64,000 bases of DNA from Candidatus Binatia bacterium (GTDB lineage Bacteria; Desulfobacterota; Binatia; HRBIN30): assembly GCA_026004215.1 (NCBI GenBank), contig BPIR01000001.1, forward strand, positions 1,268,566 through 1,332,565, in the 5' to 3' direction. Position numbers and translations under genes: made by a program. Of this stretch, positions 36,149 to 45,425 are shown piece after piece (positions within the stretch are counted from its first letter, which is position 1; each line of letters begins with the position of its first letter). A model generated the notes under the pieces. It worked only from the letters and a program-made list of their open reading frames with translations. It was not told the origin of the DNA and made no database searches.

Positions 36149-37492
36149 ATGGGAATCACAATTGTTCAAAAAAGCGATCTCAACGAACGTAAGCGCAAGG
36201 CCAAAATCGCCTTGGTGCTGGCCGGAGGTGCAGTAACGGGTGGGGGCTTTAAACTTGGCGGCCTCAAGGCGTTGGATGACTTTCTCATCAACCGCAAGAC
36301 GACCGACTTCGACACGTACGTGGGCCTGAGTGCCGGGGCCGTGCTTTCTGCCCCTTTGGCGGCGGGTGTGAGCCCGGCCGAAATGATGCGCAGCCTAACG
36401 GGCGATTCGGAACAGTTTACGCCGCTGCAAGCCTGGGATTTTTATTATCCCAACCTGCGCGAGTTTGTTTCCAAGCCGGCCCAGTTCGCTCTCGATTCCA
36501 TCTGCTTTCTTCCCAACTTGGTCGCTGACGTTTTGCGCACCCTACCCCGGCTGAGGGCGGAGTTGGAGCAAGCTTTGGAGCGAGCGTGGAGGCAGCCCTC
36601 CATGCGTAACCTCGAAGCTGTGCTGACTCCGCTGGCCACAACCCTAGCCAAACAGCGTGGCTTACCCTCACCGCTAGACTATTTGCCCTCTGGGCTATTC
36701 GACAATAGCCCCATCGAACGCTACCTCCGCCGCAACTTCGAAGCGGCTGGGATGCCCAATGACTTCGTGGGGCTGTACCGGCGCACCCGCAAGGAGCTCT
36801 ACATCAGCGCCATGAATCTGGACACCGCCGAGCGTGTGGTGTTCGGCCACGACGAGGACACTTCGCTCACCATTTCCGAAGCCGTTCAGGCATCCACCGC
36901 ACTACCGGGCTTTTACAAGCCCGCGCGCATTCGTGGCGTGGATTACCTGGACGGCGGAGTGCGCCGCACCGCGAATATAGACGTCGCCATTGAACACGGG
37001 GCAGACTTGGTGATTTGCTACAACCCGTTTCGTCCGTTCAACAACCGCGTTCGTAGGGTCCGGCAGAACGGCTCCTATCGCATCGAGGGCAAGCCGCTTG
37101 CGGACATGGGGCTGCTGACCGTGATCAACCAAGTTTTTCGCACCCTTCTACACTCTCGCCTGCAATATGGTCTGCGGCAATATCAGGACGACCCCAACTT
37201 CCGCGGGGATATTGTCGTGATCGAGCCGCAGGAAACGGACCTGCATTTCTTCGAGCTCAGTGCGCTAGCGTTTTGGCAGCGGGTCGCTGCGGCAAACCAC
37301 GGTTACCTTTCCGTCAGCGCCTCCATCGAGCACAACTACGACCTCATCAAGCAGATATTGGCGAGCTACGGGATTTTGATGACCCGCAAACAGGTCCGTG
37401 CCGGCGTGGAGCGCATTCGCGAGGCCGGCGAGGAAGAAGCCTCGGATGTCCTCACCGAAGAATCCCCCCGCCGCCAACTGCACGTGGCGTGA
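36149..37492 (+). CDS. Patatin-like phospholipase
   Basis: A 447-residue serine lipase/hydrolase-type protein. The oxyanion-hole glycines are in LVLAGGAVTGGGFKLGGL, the nucleophile is in YVGLSAGAVLSAPL (GxSxG), and the catalytic Asp is in DYLDGGVRRTANID (DG motif). No signal peptide is seen, so it probably acts in the cytoplasm or at the inner face of the membrane. The C-terminal quarter is charged and helical. The start at the ATG 36149 (MGITIVQKSDLNERKRKAK) is chosen as the closest ATG before the conserved part. It follows murU by 60 bases; any link to wall recycling is only positional. Confidence 0.88.
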   Translation: MGITIVQKSDLNERKRKAKIALVLAGGAVTGGGFKLGGLKALDDFLINRKTTDFDTYVGLSAGAVLSAPLAAGVSPAEMMRSLTGDSEQFTPLQAWDFYYPNLREFVSKPAQFALDSICFLPNLVADVLRTLPRLRAELEQALERAWRQPSMRNLEAVLTPLATTLAKQRGLPSPLDYLPSGLFDNSPIERYLRRNFEAAGMPNDFVGLYRRTRKELYISAMNLDTAERVVFGHDEDTSLTISEAVQASTALPGFYKPARIRGVDYLDGGVRRTANIDVAIEHGADLVICYNPFRPFNNRVRRVRQNGSYRIEGKPLADMGLLTVINQVFRTLLHSRLQYGLRQYQDDPNFRGDIVVIEPQETDLHFFELSALAFWQRVAAANHGYLSVSASIEHNYDLIKQILASYGILMTRKQVRAGVERIREAGEEEASDVLTEESPRRQLHVA

Positions 37493-37607
37493 CCGATACG
37501 TCTCAAGATCTATCGCGGCATCCCCCGACACCCGCGCAACGTAGACTTCGCGTTGACGACCGCGTAAGCCCGATCGGGAAGGAGCGCACACCAGCGGGAA
37601 AAGGGCT

Positions 37608-38159
37608 TCAAAACTGTTTCCGGTAACGAGACACGTCCCAATTTAGCTCCCGCCAGAGCCCGGAGGCTGGTTCCAGGGTAACTTCTAGAGCACCCTTCGC
37701 ATGGAACAGTTGTTCCCCTCCGTGCTGCAACACTTCCCTGAACGGAATGACAAACGCGTATCGCTCCATAGGGTTTGTCAAACAGAGCCAAACCGATTTA
37801 TGCGAGCGGCAAAGTTCGGCCCAGGCCTTTTGCTCGATCCGGTACCAAAGGCTAACGGCACCAACACCCGTATAGTTCTGAACGTAGACCAGATTGAGGT
37901 CATCCTCGAACATTAACTGAAAGCCGTCCTTGCGCCTCAATCTCCCGCCAAACTGCTGTTGGAGAAACTCTTCTACAAACTGCTTCCGCAATAACGATTT
38001 CGCCGACCCCCCGCTAAGCCCGCCCCCACCGTAACCAGCAGCGCCCCGCAAAAGACGCCGAAGAACCGCGTTCAAGGGTTCATCGGGAGTGAGCCTTCTG
38101 GCCTCGAGACCACTCAGAACTTCGGAATCCACTTCAATCGTGTGCCAGGTTCGGCCCAT
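37608..38159 (-). CDS. Unknown protein with SeqA-N/ribbon-helix-helix-like start
   Basis: A 183-residue protein. The first 40 residues (TWHTIEVDSEVLSGLEARR, then LNAVLRRLLRG) resemble the small dimerising domain at the N-terminus of E. coli SeqA (KTIEVD, then LRRML), a ribbon-helix-helix-like motif. A glycine/serine-rich hinge follows. The C-terminal 120 residues contain LMFEDDLNLVYVQNY, VSLWYRIEQKAWAEL and YAFVIPFREVL, a mixed alpha/beta domain I do not recognise. No upstream ribosome-binding site is strong. A DNA-binding role is a guess from the N-terminus only. Confidence 0.65.
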   Translation of the reverse strand: MGRTWHTIEVDSEVLSGLEARRLTPDEPLNAVLRRLLRGAAGYGGGGLSGGSAKSLLRKQFVEEFLQQQFGGRLRRKDGFQLMFEDDLNLVYVQNYTGVGAVSLWYRIEQKAWAELCRSHKSVWLCLTNPMERYAFVIPFREVLQHGGEQLFHAKGALEVTLEPASGLWRELNWDVSRYRKQF

Positions 38160-38587
38160 GGCTGGTTCCGGCCATACTCAATTCCCGAAGTCAACCACGG
38201 CGGGGCATTTGCGCCACCCCAAAATAGGAAAGAGCCGGCCACCTTATGCGGGAGCGCATGCAGCACGCGCCCACTCGCTGGCTCAGGAGCGCGGTGATTC
38301 GAACAAAAACTGTTGAACCCGTCGTACCCCCGCGCAGGCAAAACCTCCCAGGCGTCGAGCGAGCGGTCCCGCAACGTGGGCTCAGCCTAGCCGGGCCCTA
38401 AAATGAGCCAAATCTCACCTGAGGATGAGACGCACCCACCCAACTCGGATCCAGCACGGAACGGAACAGTGCGGGGGTGAGACAGAGTGGCGCTCGGGCA
38501 ATACACCACCTCGTGCGGCACGCCCGAACCCCGCAATCGGGCCGCGCCACACTTAGAGCCCATCTCCACCTTGCCACTGGCGCCTTT
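38160..38587. other. Intergenic stretch, nothing recognised
   Basis: No open frame with coding character, no tRNA and no clear terminator was seen between the unknown protein and the thiolase gene. It probably contains the promoter of the former. Confidence 0.6.
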
Positions 38588-39727
38588 CTACACCCGCTCG
38601 ATGATCGTGGCGATGCCCATGCCCATGCCAATGCACATGGTCACCAAGCCAAAGCGCTTGTTTTGACGCTCCAGCTCGTCGAGCACGGTTCCAATGAGCA
38701 TCGCGCCGGTGGCTCCCAATGGATGCCCCAAGGCAATGGCCCCGCCGTTGACGTTAACTTTCTCCGGGTCCATTCCGGTCTCACGCATGACACACAGCGG
38801 AACCGACGCAAACGCCTCGTTGATCTCGATGAGGTCGATGTCATCGATCTTCATCCCAGCCTTTGCCAGGACTTTCTTCGTCGCTGGAATGGGACCCGTC
38901 AGCATGAGGATCGGGTCGGAGCCAACGATCATCTGCTCTACGATTCGCGCTCGCGGCTTGAGGCCAAGCTCTTGCGCCTTTTTTTCGGATGCAATCAGTA
39001 CGGCCGCGGCGCCATCTACGATTCCGCTCGAGTTGCCTGCCGTGATTTTTCCCCCGGGCTTGAAGCTCGGCTGCAGCGCGAGGAGCCCTTCCAGAGTGGA
39101 CTGCGGGCGCACGTGCTCATCGGTGTCGAATAAGCGCGACTCCCCATTGTGGGTTACGGGCACGGGGACGATGCTTTTCTTGAACCGTCCCTCCTGAATC
39201 GCTCGCCACGCCTTTTGTTGGCTCCCTAAAGCAAACTCGTCGAGCTCCTCGCGGCTCAAGTTCCATTGATCCGCAACCAACTCCGCCGACAATCCTTGCG
39301 GGATCAAGTTGTATTTGTCCAGCAACGAAGCGGGCAGCGGACCCATATCCGACCCCATGGGTACCCGCGTCATACTCTCCACTCCACCGGCAACTACCAA
39401 GTCTTGCGCGCCGGAGCGTACCGACATAGCGGCGAAATTCACTGCCTGCTGTCCTGAGCCGCAAAAGCGATTTAAAGTCACTGCCGGAATTTCCACGGGC
39501 CAACCGGCAGCAAGCACCGCACCACGGGCAATGTTCGTTCCTTGCTCGCCGGTTTCGGTGACGCAACCAATCACCACATCTTCAATATGCGCCGGGTCGA
39601 GTTGATTGCGCTCGGCAATCGCTCGCAAGGGAACACATAGAAGATCGATTGGGTGTACTTCGGACAAACTACCTTTGCGCCGTCCTCGCGGGGTACGGCA
39701 CGCGTCAATAATCAGAGCCTCTCTCAT
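38588..39727 (-). CDS. Thiolase (acetyl-CoA acetyltransferase/3-ketoacyl-CoA thiolase)
   Basis: Condenses or cleaves acyl-CoA with CoA. The 379-residue protein has the nucleophilic Cys in LNRFCGSGQQAVN, the conserved NEAF as EINEAFASVPL, the His in GGAIALGHPLGATGA, and the second Cys in VTMCIGMGMG. Direction (beta-oxidation or biosynthesis) cannot be told. The ATG at 39727 has GGAGG eleven bases upstream. It lies 86 bases downstream of the M48 peptidase gene and near a CoA-transferase gene, suggesting CoA-linked metabolism in this strand unit. Confidence 0.92.
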   Translation of the reverse strand: MREALIIDACRTPRGRRKGSLSEVHPIDLLCVPLRAIAERNQLDPAHIEDVVIGCVTETGEQGTNIARGAVLAAGWPVEIPAVTLNRFCGSGQQAVNFAAMSVRSGAQDLVVAGGVESMTRVPMGSDMGPLPASLLDKYNLIPQGLSAELVADQWNLSREELDEFALGSQQKAWRAIQEGRFKKSIVPVPVTHNGESRLFDTDEHVRPQSTLEGLLALQPSFKPGGKITAGNSSGIVDGAAAVLIASEKKAQELGLKPRARIVEQMIVGSDPILMLTGPIPATKKVLAKAGMKIDDIDLIEINEAFASVPLCVMRETGMDPEKVNVNGGAIALGHPLGATGAMLIGTVLDELERQNKRFGLVTMCIGMGMGIATIIERV

Positions 39728-39813
39728 GAAAACCGAATCCTCCAAAGGAAAAGTCTTGGCTGGTGCTGCCAAGGCGCCAATCTTCAGTCAAGGAAGGGGG
39801 CGGCGATCGAGCC

Positions 39814-41187
39814 TCATCGCCCGAGCGCTCGCAACTCCGCCACCGTGCTGCGTAACTCCGCGCCCCGCTCGCTTCCTTCCGGAAGCAGTGGCAGGGCGCG
39901 CTCCCAGTACCTCAAGGCTTGGTCCAGATCCCCGCGCAAATACGCGGCCCGCCCCAGGAAGTATAGCCCCTTGGCCTCCTCGCCGCGCCGCCCTGCTAAA
40001 GTGCCGAGCGTTTGGGTTGCTTCTTCGAAGTTCGGTACCAGGGAGACGGCTCGATCCAGCGCCCGTTCTGCGGCACCGTCATCGCCCATCGCACGCAGAG
40101 CCAAGGCCAACTCATAGTGCCCCACCGCATCATTGGGGTCGGCTTCGACTGCTTGCCGCAACCACTGTACAGCCTTTGCCGGCTCTCTACGTGCCAACCA
40201 CGAGCGACCCATCTCCCGCTCGATCCCTTCTAGCCCCAAAGATCCGGCCCGCTCGAACGCTGCGGTGGCCAGATCGGGCTGCCCCGCGAACAGCAAGGCT
40301 AAACCGAGCAAATACTGGCGCTTGCCGTCCTCCGGATTTTCCCCGGCACGACGGCGATAAAACTCGACGACATCCCCCGCCGGCTCGATCAGCGTCCGCA
40401 GTCGCACCTGCACTCTCGCCAACAAGAGGTTCGCGTCGCGCGGTAACGCTCGCTCCCATCCGTGCTCTTTCAACAGGGATTCCAAGTTCGCCAGCCGCAC
40501 TTCTGTCAGCGGATGCGAAAGTAAATAAGGAGTGGCCGCCGCGGGCGACGAACGCTGATCGGACCACAACTTGCGAAAGAACTCCAACATCCCGCGGGGA
40601 TCGAAACCAGCCTCGCGCATCAAGCGAGCACCGTGGTAATCGGCCTCCTGCTCGAACTCCCGTTGGTACTGGAGCTGCGTAGCTGCTTGCAGCGCTATCG
40701 CACCGGCGCCGACAGCAGGCTGGACGGTGGAAAGCAACATGCCTAGCAACGACGTGTAATTGAGAATTTGCGTGGCTTCTTGTTGCCGCGCCAAGTGGTG
40801 CAAGTGAATGTGAGCGATTTCGTGGCCGAGCACGCCCGCAACTTCATCGTCAGATTCCGCGCGCAACAGTAAACCCGCATTCACGTAAATGACCCCGCCG
40901 GGCACAGCAAACGCGTTCACGCGGGAGTCACGCGTCACGTAAAAGCGATACGGAATCGGTTGCGAACCCAACACGCCCACGATTCGGCTCCCGATCCGGT
41001 TGACGTATTCCAGCGCTTCCACATCCGAGACCAGCGCAAGCCGCGAGCGCGCTTGCAGCTCGAAACGCCGCCCCAGGCGAATCTCTTCGCTTGTCGACCA
41101 CGCCTGCGCAACCGGGGCACCGAGCGTCACCCAAAGCGTGCAAAGTGCTCCCAGCACACCGATTTTTCTGGCTCGCACCTCGCTCAT
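39814..41187 (-). CDS. Exported M48 metalloprotease with TPR repeats (BepA-like)
   Basis: A 457-residue periplasmic protein. A signal peptide (KIGVLGALCTLWVTLGAPVAQA) precedes a peptidase domain with the zinc motif GHEIAHIHLHHLARQQ and the third ligand region EQEADYHGARLMREAG. The C-terminal half is TPR (for example AVQWLRQAVEADPNDAVGHYELALALRAMGDDGAA). BepA/YfgC of E. coli, which cares for outer-membrane protein assembly, has the same layout. The ATG at 41187 overlaps the stop of the upstream small gene (ATGA), which decides the start. Confidence 0.9.
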   Translation of the reverse strand: MSEVRARKIGVLGALCTLWVTLGAPVAQAWSTSEEIRLGRRFELQARSRLALVSDVEALEYVNRIGSRIVGVLGSQPIPYRFYVTRDSRVNAFAVPGGVIYVNAGLLLRAESDDEVAGVLGHEIAHIHLHHLARQQEATQILNYTSLLGMLLSTVQPAVGAGAIALQAATQLQYQREFEQEADYHGARLMREAGFDPRGMLEFFRKLWSDQRSSPAAATPYLLSHPLTEVRLANLESLLKEHGWERALPRDANLLLARVQVRLRTLIEPAGDVVEFYRRRAGENPEDGKRQYLLGLALLFAGQPDLATAAFERAGSLGLEGIEREMGRSWLARREPAKAVQWLRQAVEADPNDAVGHYELALALRAMGDDGAAERALDRAVSLVPNFEEATQTLGTLAGRRGEEAKGLYFLGRAAYLRGDLDQALRYWERALPLLPEGSERGAELRSTVAELRALGR

Positions 41188-41396
41188 GGGTACCGTTCCG
41201 CGTATCGTAACAGTCCCTCGAACACCGCCACACGCCGCTCCCACACGGAGCGTTCGAACCCGGTGGTATTCTCGCACATCTCTCGGGCGTAGGCACAGTT
41301 CCACTGTAAGATCTTCACGCACTGCTCGTGGAGTCCCTGCACTCGCTGTCGTTGCCTGCGCTCCAAGAATTGCTGAAACGGTATGATGACCGCCAT
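41184..41396 (-). CDS. Small unknown protein coupled to the M48 protease
   Basis: A 70-residue, probably helical protein (MAVIIPFQQFLERRQRQRVQ at the start) with three cysteines at positions 26, 34 and 41 and no signal peptide or membrane helix. An AGGAGG that overlaps the trmJ stop lies about 13 bases upstream of the ATG, and its TGA overlaps the ATG of the M48 gene. The tight fit between two real genes is the main support. Function unknown; the three cysteines spaced 7 apart could bind a metal. Confidence 0.55.
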   Translation of the reverse strand: MAVIIPFQQFLERRQRQRVQGLHEQCVKILQWNCAYAREMCENTTGFERSVWERRVAVFEGLLRYAERYP

Positions 41397-41413
41397 GCGC
41401 CCGATCGCCCCTC

Positions 41414-42190
41414 CTAATCCCTTTCCACGGAAGCAGCGGCTTGCCCACTCCTTTGCTTTTCCTCGATCACCCGCCAGCCTCCCCCGCCATACCACTCGAT
41501 CTGACGCGCCAAGCCAAGCAAAATCTTGACGTCACGCTCTTCCAGACCTGCGCGACCCAGAAAGCGCCGGAAGGCAAACAAGATGTGGTCCGGGTTTTGC
41601 GCGTGCGCATATCCGATCCGGAGCAATGCCGCACGCAATCGCTGAAACATGAACTCCACGTCCTCCGCGCGCGCTAGCCGCGGGGCCGGCAGCACCACGC
41701 CCTGCTGCGCTGCGACGAACACCTCGTAGCAAACAATCATGACGGCTTGCGCCAAGTTCAGCGACGGGTAGGCCGGCGACGCGGGAATGGTCAGCAGGCG
41801 GTGACAAACCTTCATGTCTTCGTTGGAGAGGCCATGGTCTTCTGGACCAAACACAATCGCGACGCTGTTGGTTTGCGCTGCACCTACAATTTCCGGTGCC
41901 AGCTCCCGCGCCGTGCCCGTGGGCGTTCGGTACAGCCCAGAGCGACAACTCGTACCAATCACCAGGCCGCAATCGCGGACCGCCTCCGCGAGCTCACCGA
42001 CCACTCGCATCCGCTCCAGGATGTCGTGTGCGTGCACCGCCATCGCCCGCATCCAAAACCGCCCTCGAAAACGCGGCTGTACGACAACCAGGTCCCCCAG
42101 CCCCATGTTCTTCATCGCGCGTGCCACCGCACCCACATTCGCGGCACCCGCCGGCCGCACGAGCACGATGCGGATCGTCTCCAGCGTCAT
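41414..42190 (-). CDS. trmJ: tRNA (cytidine/uridine-2'-O)-methyltransferase TrmJ-like
   Basis: A 258-residue SPOUT methyltransferase that would 2'-O-methylate position 32 of tRNAs. The knot motifs are clear: IRIVLVRPAGAANVGAVARAMKNMG (motif 1 with the conserved Asn), AIVFGPEDHGLSNEDM (motif 2) and IPASPAYPSLNLAQAV (motif 3). The C-terminal helical extension of about 90 residues is as in TrmJ and longer than in TrmL. The first ATG inside the open frame that fits the family N-terminus is 42190. It lies upstream of the small gene and the M48 protease. Confidence 0.88.
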   Translation of the reverse strand: MTLETIRIVLVRPAGAANVGAVARAMKNMGLGDLVVVQPRFRGRFWMRAMAVHAHDILERMRVVGELAEAVRDCGLVIGTSCRSGLYRTPTGTARELAPEIVGAAQTNSVAIVFGPEDHGLSNEDMKVCHRLLTIPASPAYPSLNLAQAVMIVCYEVFVAAQQGVVLPAPRLARAEDVEFMFQRLRAALLRIGYAHAQNPDHILFAFRRFLGRAGLEERDVKILLGLARQIEWYGGGGWRVIEEKQRSGQAAASVERD

Positions 42191-42268
42191 GCCCGGCTTA
42201 TTTAGCACGAAAACACCGAGGAACAGGTTGCCCCGCACCCCTACCCGGCAAAAAAGACCAGCGAGAAG

Positions 42269-42982
42269 CTAAATTGCCAAGCGCTCGGGCAGCACCCGCA
42301 AGTCCGCTATGCACCGCTCCCCAGGAGCACTCCTCCGGTCGATGCACACCGCGCGCATTCCTACTGCCTCGGCCCCGCAAACGTCCTCCCGCCACGAATC
42401 GCCCACGTGCAGCGCTTCCGAAGGAGAAACTCCGAGGTCGTGCAATGCACGGCGAAAAATTTCCGCCTGCGGTTTCGCTGCGCCAACGCGGCTCGATACT
42501 GCCACTGTGCGAAACAGCCCTGCCAGGCCAAGCTCCTCGCAAATGCGAAACAATCGAGCATCGAAGTTCGATACGATGCCCAGCAGAACCCCTCTGGATT
42601 GCAACGCCTCCAAGGCAGGCCTCACGTCCGGGAAGACATTCCAGGCTTCGCCCCGGCCGTAATACGCGAACAGCTCTTCGAAGGCCGCGTCTACCTGTTC
42701 GGTGGGAAACCCTGCGAACACCCCGCGCACGATCTCGCGCCACCACTGTCGCTCGGCATCGAGGATATCGCCGACTCTCGTCAAGTGTGGAAAGCAAAGC
42801 GGTGCAGCGGCCCGATACAGCTCGAAAAAACGATGTTCCGCCAGCATCGGCTCCACTTCGATCCCATGCCGGCGCGCAACGCGTGCGTACGTTTCACCCA
42901 CCCGCTCTCGCGGCTCGATCAGCGTGCCGGCGGCGTCGAAGGTGACGGCACGAACGGATGGCCAACTTTGCGCACCGCTCAC
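42269..42982 (-). CDS. HAD-superfamily hydrolase (HDHD3/REG-2-like)
   Basis: A 237-residue haloacid-dehalogenase-type phosphatase. Motif I is VTFDAAGTLIEP, motif II is LGIVSNFDAR, the motif III lysine is in AAKPQAEIFRRA, and motif IV is LHVGDSWREDV. A helical cap lies between motifs I and II. The GTG start overlaps the stop of the CaiB gene (GTGA), so the two are translationally coupled. Substrate unknown; a housecleaning or CoA-ester-related phosphatase is possible. Confidence 0.87.
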   Translation of the reverse strand: MSGAQSWPSVRAVTFDAAGTLIEPRERVGETYARVARRHGIEVEPMLAEHRFFELYRAAAPLCFPHLTRVGDILDAERQWWREIVRGVFAGFPTEQVDAAFEELFAYYGRGEAWNVFPDVRPALEALQSRGVLLGIVSNFDARLFRICEELGLAGLFRTVAVSSRVGAAKPQAEIFRRALHDLGVSPSEALHVGDSWREDVCGAEAVGMRAVCIDRRSAPGERCIADLRVLPERLAI

Positions 42983-44187
42983 GGGATCACGTGCTGGTCC
43001 TTCAGTTGCGCAATGTCTTCCCAACTGAAGCCGTGCTCTAGCAACACGTCTTCCGTGTCCTGCCCCATCTCGGGTGCCACACGGCGCACGTCTGTGGGTT
43101 CGAGGTCGAATTGCACCGGGCTCGAGGCTACCTGAAATGGGCCGTGCTGCGGGTGAATGTAGTCCACGAGATAACCGTTGGCTTTCACCTGCGGATCTTC
43201 CAGCACTTCGAGAGGTGTTTGCACCGGCGCATGCAACGTATCGTACTGCAATAGGCGCTCGATCCAAACCGCGCGCGGTCGCGTCGCAAAGTGCCGATCC
43301 AATTCTTGCACCAGCTCGCGGCGCACGGCCTCATCCACCCAGCGCGGCAGGGGGTAACTCTCCAGCAAATCCAAACGCTCGATGGCTTTGCAGAACTCCT
43401 CCCAATGGCGCACCGGTGTGAGCATCATGAGCATCAACCACTTGCCGTCTTGGCAGAGGTACGTGTTCATGAGCGGGTTCGGAGCGCGACTCCGGTCGCC
43501 GTGGGGCAACTCTTTTCCCAAAGCTCGGGCAGCCAGGATATCTGGAGCCATCAGCCACACGGCGGTGCCCAACAACGACACGTCCACCACCGTGGGCTCC
43601 CCGGTTTTTTCGCGATGGTACAACGCCGCCGCGATGCCGCCCGCGATGAAGGTAGCGCCGATTGTGTCGCCGAAGGCGGCTCGCTGCATGATGGGAGGTT
43701 TTCCCGGCTCCGTGAGCATGTGGGCCACCGACCCGCGACACCAAAACGATCCGGCATCGAAACCACCGCGCTCGGCCTCTGGGCCCAAAGGGCCCTGACC
43801 GGTACCGCGTGCGTAAATCAAGCGCGGGTTGATCCGACGCAAATCCTCCACGTCAATCTTCAGTCGCCGCCGCGCTGCAGGGAGGAAGTTGGTCAGAAAC
43901 ACATCGGCCTTTTCGACCAAACGGTACAGCACCGCACGGCCGCGCTCCGAGTTCAAATCGAGCCCGACGCTGCGCTTGTTGCGGCTTCCATTCTCGATAA
44001 AGAAATTCACCCCGGCGGCTCCGGGAACCATCCCCGAATGGATCAAGCCCCGCAAAGGGTCTCCGCGCACCGGATGCTCGATCTTGATGACGTCCACACC
44101 CCAATCGGCGAGTACCGTGCCCGCTCCCGGAACGAAAAACCACTCCGCCACTTCGATCAATCGAACGCCGTCCAATACCTTGCGCAT
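42979..44187 (-). CDS. Class III CoA-transferase (CaiB/BaiF family)
   Basis: A 402-residue CoA-transferase or acyl-CoA racemase. The N-terminal part is LDGVRLIEVAEWFFVPGAGTVLADWGVDVIKIEHP, the classic CaiB opening. FLTNFLPAARRRLKID and the GGFDAGSFWCRGS region, where the catalytic Asp is expected, follow. The C-terminal part carries VQTPLEVLEDPQVKANGYL. The ATG at 44187 is chosen for GGGAGG six bases upstream. Formyl-, carnitine-, or alpha-methylacyl-CoA-type reactions are all possible. The thiolase three kilobases downstream is consistent with acyl-CoA metabolism. Confidence 0.92.
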   Translation of the reverse strand: MRKVLDGVRLIEVAEWFFVPGAGTVLADWGVDVIKIEHPVRGDPLRGLIHSGMVPGAAGVNFFIENGSRNKRSVGLDLNSERGRAVLYRLVEKADVFLTNFLPAARRRLKIDVEDLRRINPRLIYARGTGQGPLGPEAERGGFDAGSFWCRGSVAHMLTEPGKPPIMQRAAFGDTIGATFIAGGIAAALYHREKTGEPTVVDVSLLGTAVWLMAPDILAARALGKELPHGDRSRAPNPLMNTYLCQDGKWLMLMMLTPVRHWEEFCKAIERLDLLESYPLPRWVDEAVRRELVQELDRHFATRPRAVWIERLLQYDTLHAPVQTPLEVLEDPQVKANGYLVDYIHPQHGPFQVASSPVQFDLEPTDVRRVAPEMGQDTEDVLLEHGFSWEDIAQLKDQHVIP

Positions 44188-44367
44188 GCACACCTCCCAG
44201 CAAGAGCCAACCTGCCACAGTTATGCGCTCCTTTGAAGTCCGTGGCCGCGGCACCTGCGAGCGCCGAGTCGCATCGCCGCCGGGGGCCCGCCGCATTTCC
44301 GCTCACCTCGGGCCGCGCCTAGTCCCTTGACGCTGTGTTTGTGCTATCGCGGACCGCGGAGGTGGTC

Positions 44368-44823
44368 ATGCAACTGAAGAAAGTGCTGGTGCCGGTGGAC
44401 TTTTCCAAAGATTCTCTGCGAGCGGCGGAGTACGCGCGCAACTTTGCTGCTCCGTTCGCCGCAGAACTCTTGCTGCTGCACGTGATCGAGCCGATTTACT
44501 ATGCCTCGCCCGCCGATATGTATGCGGCAAGCCCCAATCTCGCACTGTTGATCGAAGAACAACGAAAAGCCGCCGGGGCACAACTCGAGCGCCTGGCGAA
44601 GAAACTTTCTCAAGGGGGCACTAAGGTCCGCACTCTCATCAAGAGCGGCTCGCCCGCTCCCGTCATCGCCGATACCGCTAAGCGGGCCAAAGCCGACATG
44701 ATCATCATGGCCACGCACGGCCGTACAGGGTTGGCGCACGTGCTGCTCGGAAGCGTGGCCGAGCGGGTTGTTCGTCTGGCCCCTTGCCCCGTACTCGTCG
44801 TGCGTCGTGCCAAACGTCGCTAG
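44368..44823 (+). CDS. Universal stress protein, UspA family
   Basis: A 151-residue single-domain UspA protein. It begins MQLKKVLVPVDFSKDSLRAAEYA and ends with the ATP-binding motif MATHGRTGLAHVLLGSVAERVVRLAPCPVLVV, the GxxG-9x-GS pattern being intact. GGAGG lies five bases upstream of the ATG. It is likely cytoplasmic and dimeric. It stands alone on the plus strand, so it is probably its own transcription unit. Confidence 0.93.
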   Translation: MQLKKVLVPVDFSKDSLRAAEYARNFAAPFAAELLLLHVIEPIYYASPADMYAASPNLALLIEEQRKAAGAQLERLAKKLSQGGTKVRTLIKSGSPAPVIADTAKRAKADMIIMATHGRTGLAHVLLGSVAERVVRLAPCPVLVVRRAKRR

Positions 44824-44980
44824 GCGCCCACGACCACGGTTGGCGGCCGTTCACCGTCCGGCCAAAAGTATTGCGGCGAAGAGTTCGTTCTAGGAGATCG
44901 GAGCAGCCCAGGTTCTCCTCGGTGCCTCTACGGGGCCTGGTCCGGTCACGGCGTAACCGTCGGATCGAGGCGCAGCCGAC

Positions 44981-45295
44981 TCATGCAGCCTTCGGCCGCC
45001 TCAGACGGCGCTTGACGCTAGCGACTTTGCTCTTCATCGTCACCACTTTGTCTCGCCGGTCGTCAATCACGATGGTGCTGAGCACCCGCACTGCTCCACG
45101 TTTGAAGGCTGCCTCGTGCATTCTTTGCAGCAAAGGCAGCGCCTCCTTCACGCTTGCCTCGAATAGGGTGCCCATCGCGGAAACCTCGTAGTTCACCCCG
45201 GCATCTTCGAGCACGCGCACTGCGTCCGCAATGTAGTCGCCAATGCTCGGGCTGCTTGTGCCGAGCGGAACGACACTGACCTGGATGAGCGCCAT
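44981..45295 (-). CDS. MTH1187/YqgV-like thiamine-binding-type protein (UPF0045)
   Basis: A 104-residue protein of the MTH1187 family. It begins ALIQVSVVPLGTSSPSIGDYIADAVRVLEDAGVNYEVSAMGT, which matches the family opening, and continues with FEASVKEALPLLQRMHEAAFKRGAVRVLSTI. Members form ferredoxin-like tetramers and some bind thiamine-type ligands. GAGGAGG lies upstream of the ATG. The basic tail (KSKVASVKRRLRRPKAA) is typical too. Physiological role is not established. Confidence 0.85.
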   Translation of the reverse strand: MALIQVSVVPLGTSSPSIGDYIADAVRVLEDAGVNYEVSAMGTLFEASVKEALPLLQRMHEAAFKRGAVRVLSTIVIDDRRDKVVTMKSKVASVKRRLRRPKAA

Positions 45296-45425
45296 CGCTT
45301 CCCTCCTCGGGTTCCCGTGTACGGCACGAGGAAAAAGCCGTCAATCTCCTCTGCGGCCCGCTCACGGCCGCCCCACCTTGCGATGACCCGGCGGCCCGCA
45401 TACACGGCGGCGCGAGGACGCTGTC

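Noticed and set aside
38293..38304. T-arm-like GTTCGAATCACC on the minus strand
   Set aside because: The bases around it cannot form a T stem, acceptor stem or anticodon arm, so no tRNA is called.
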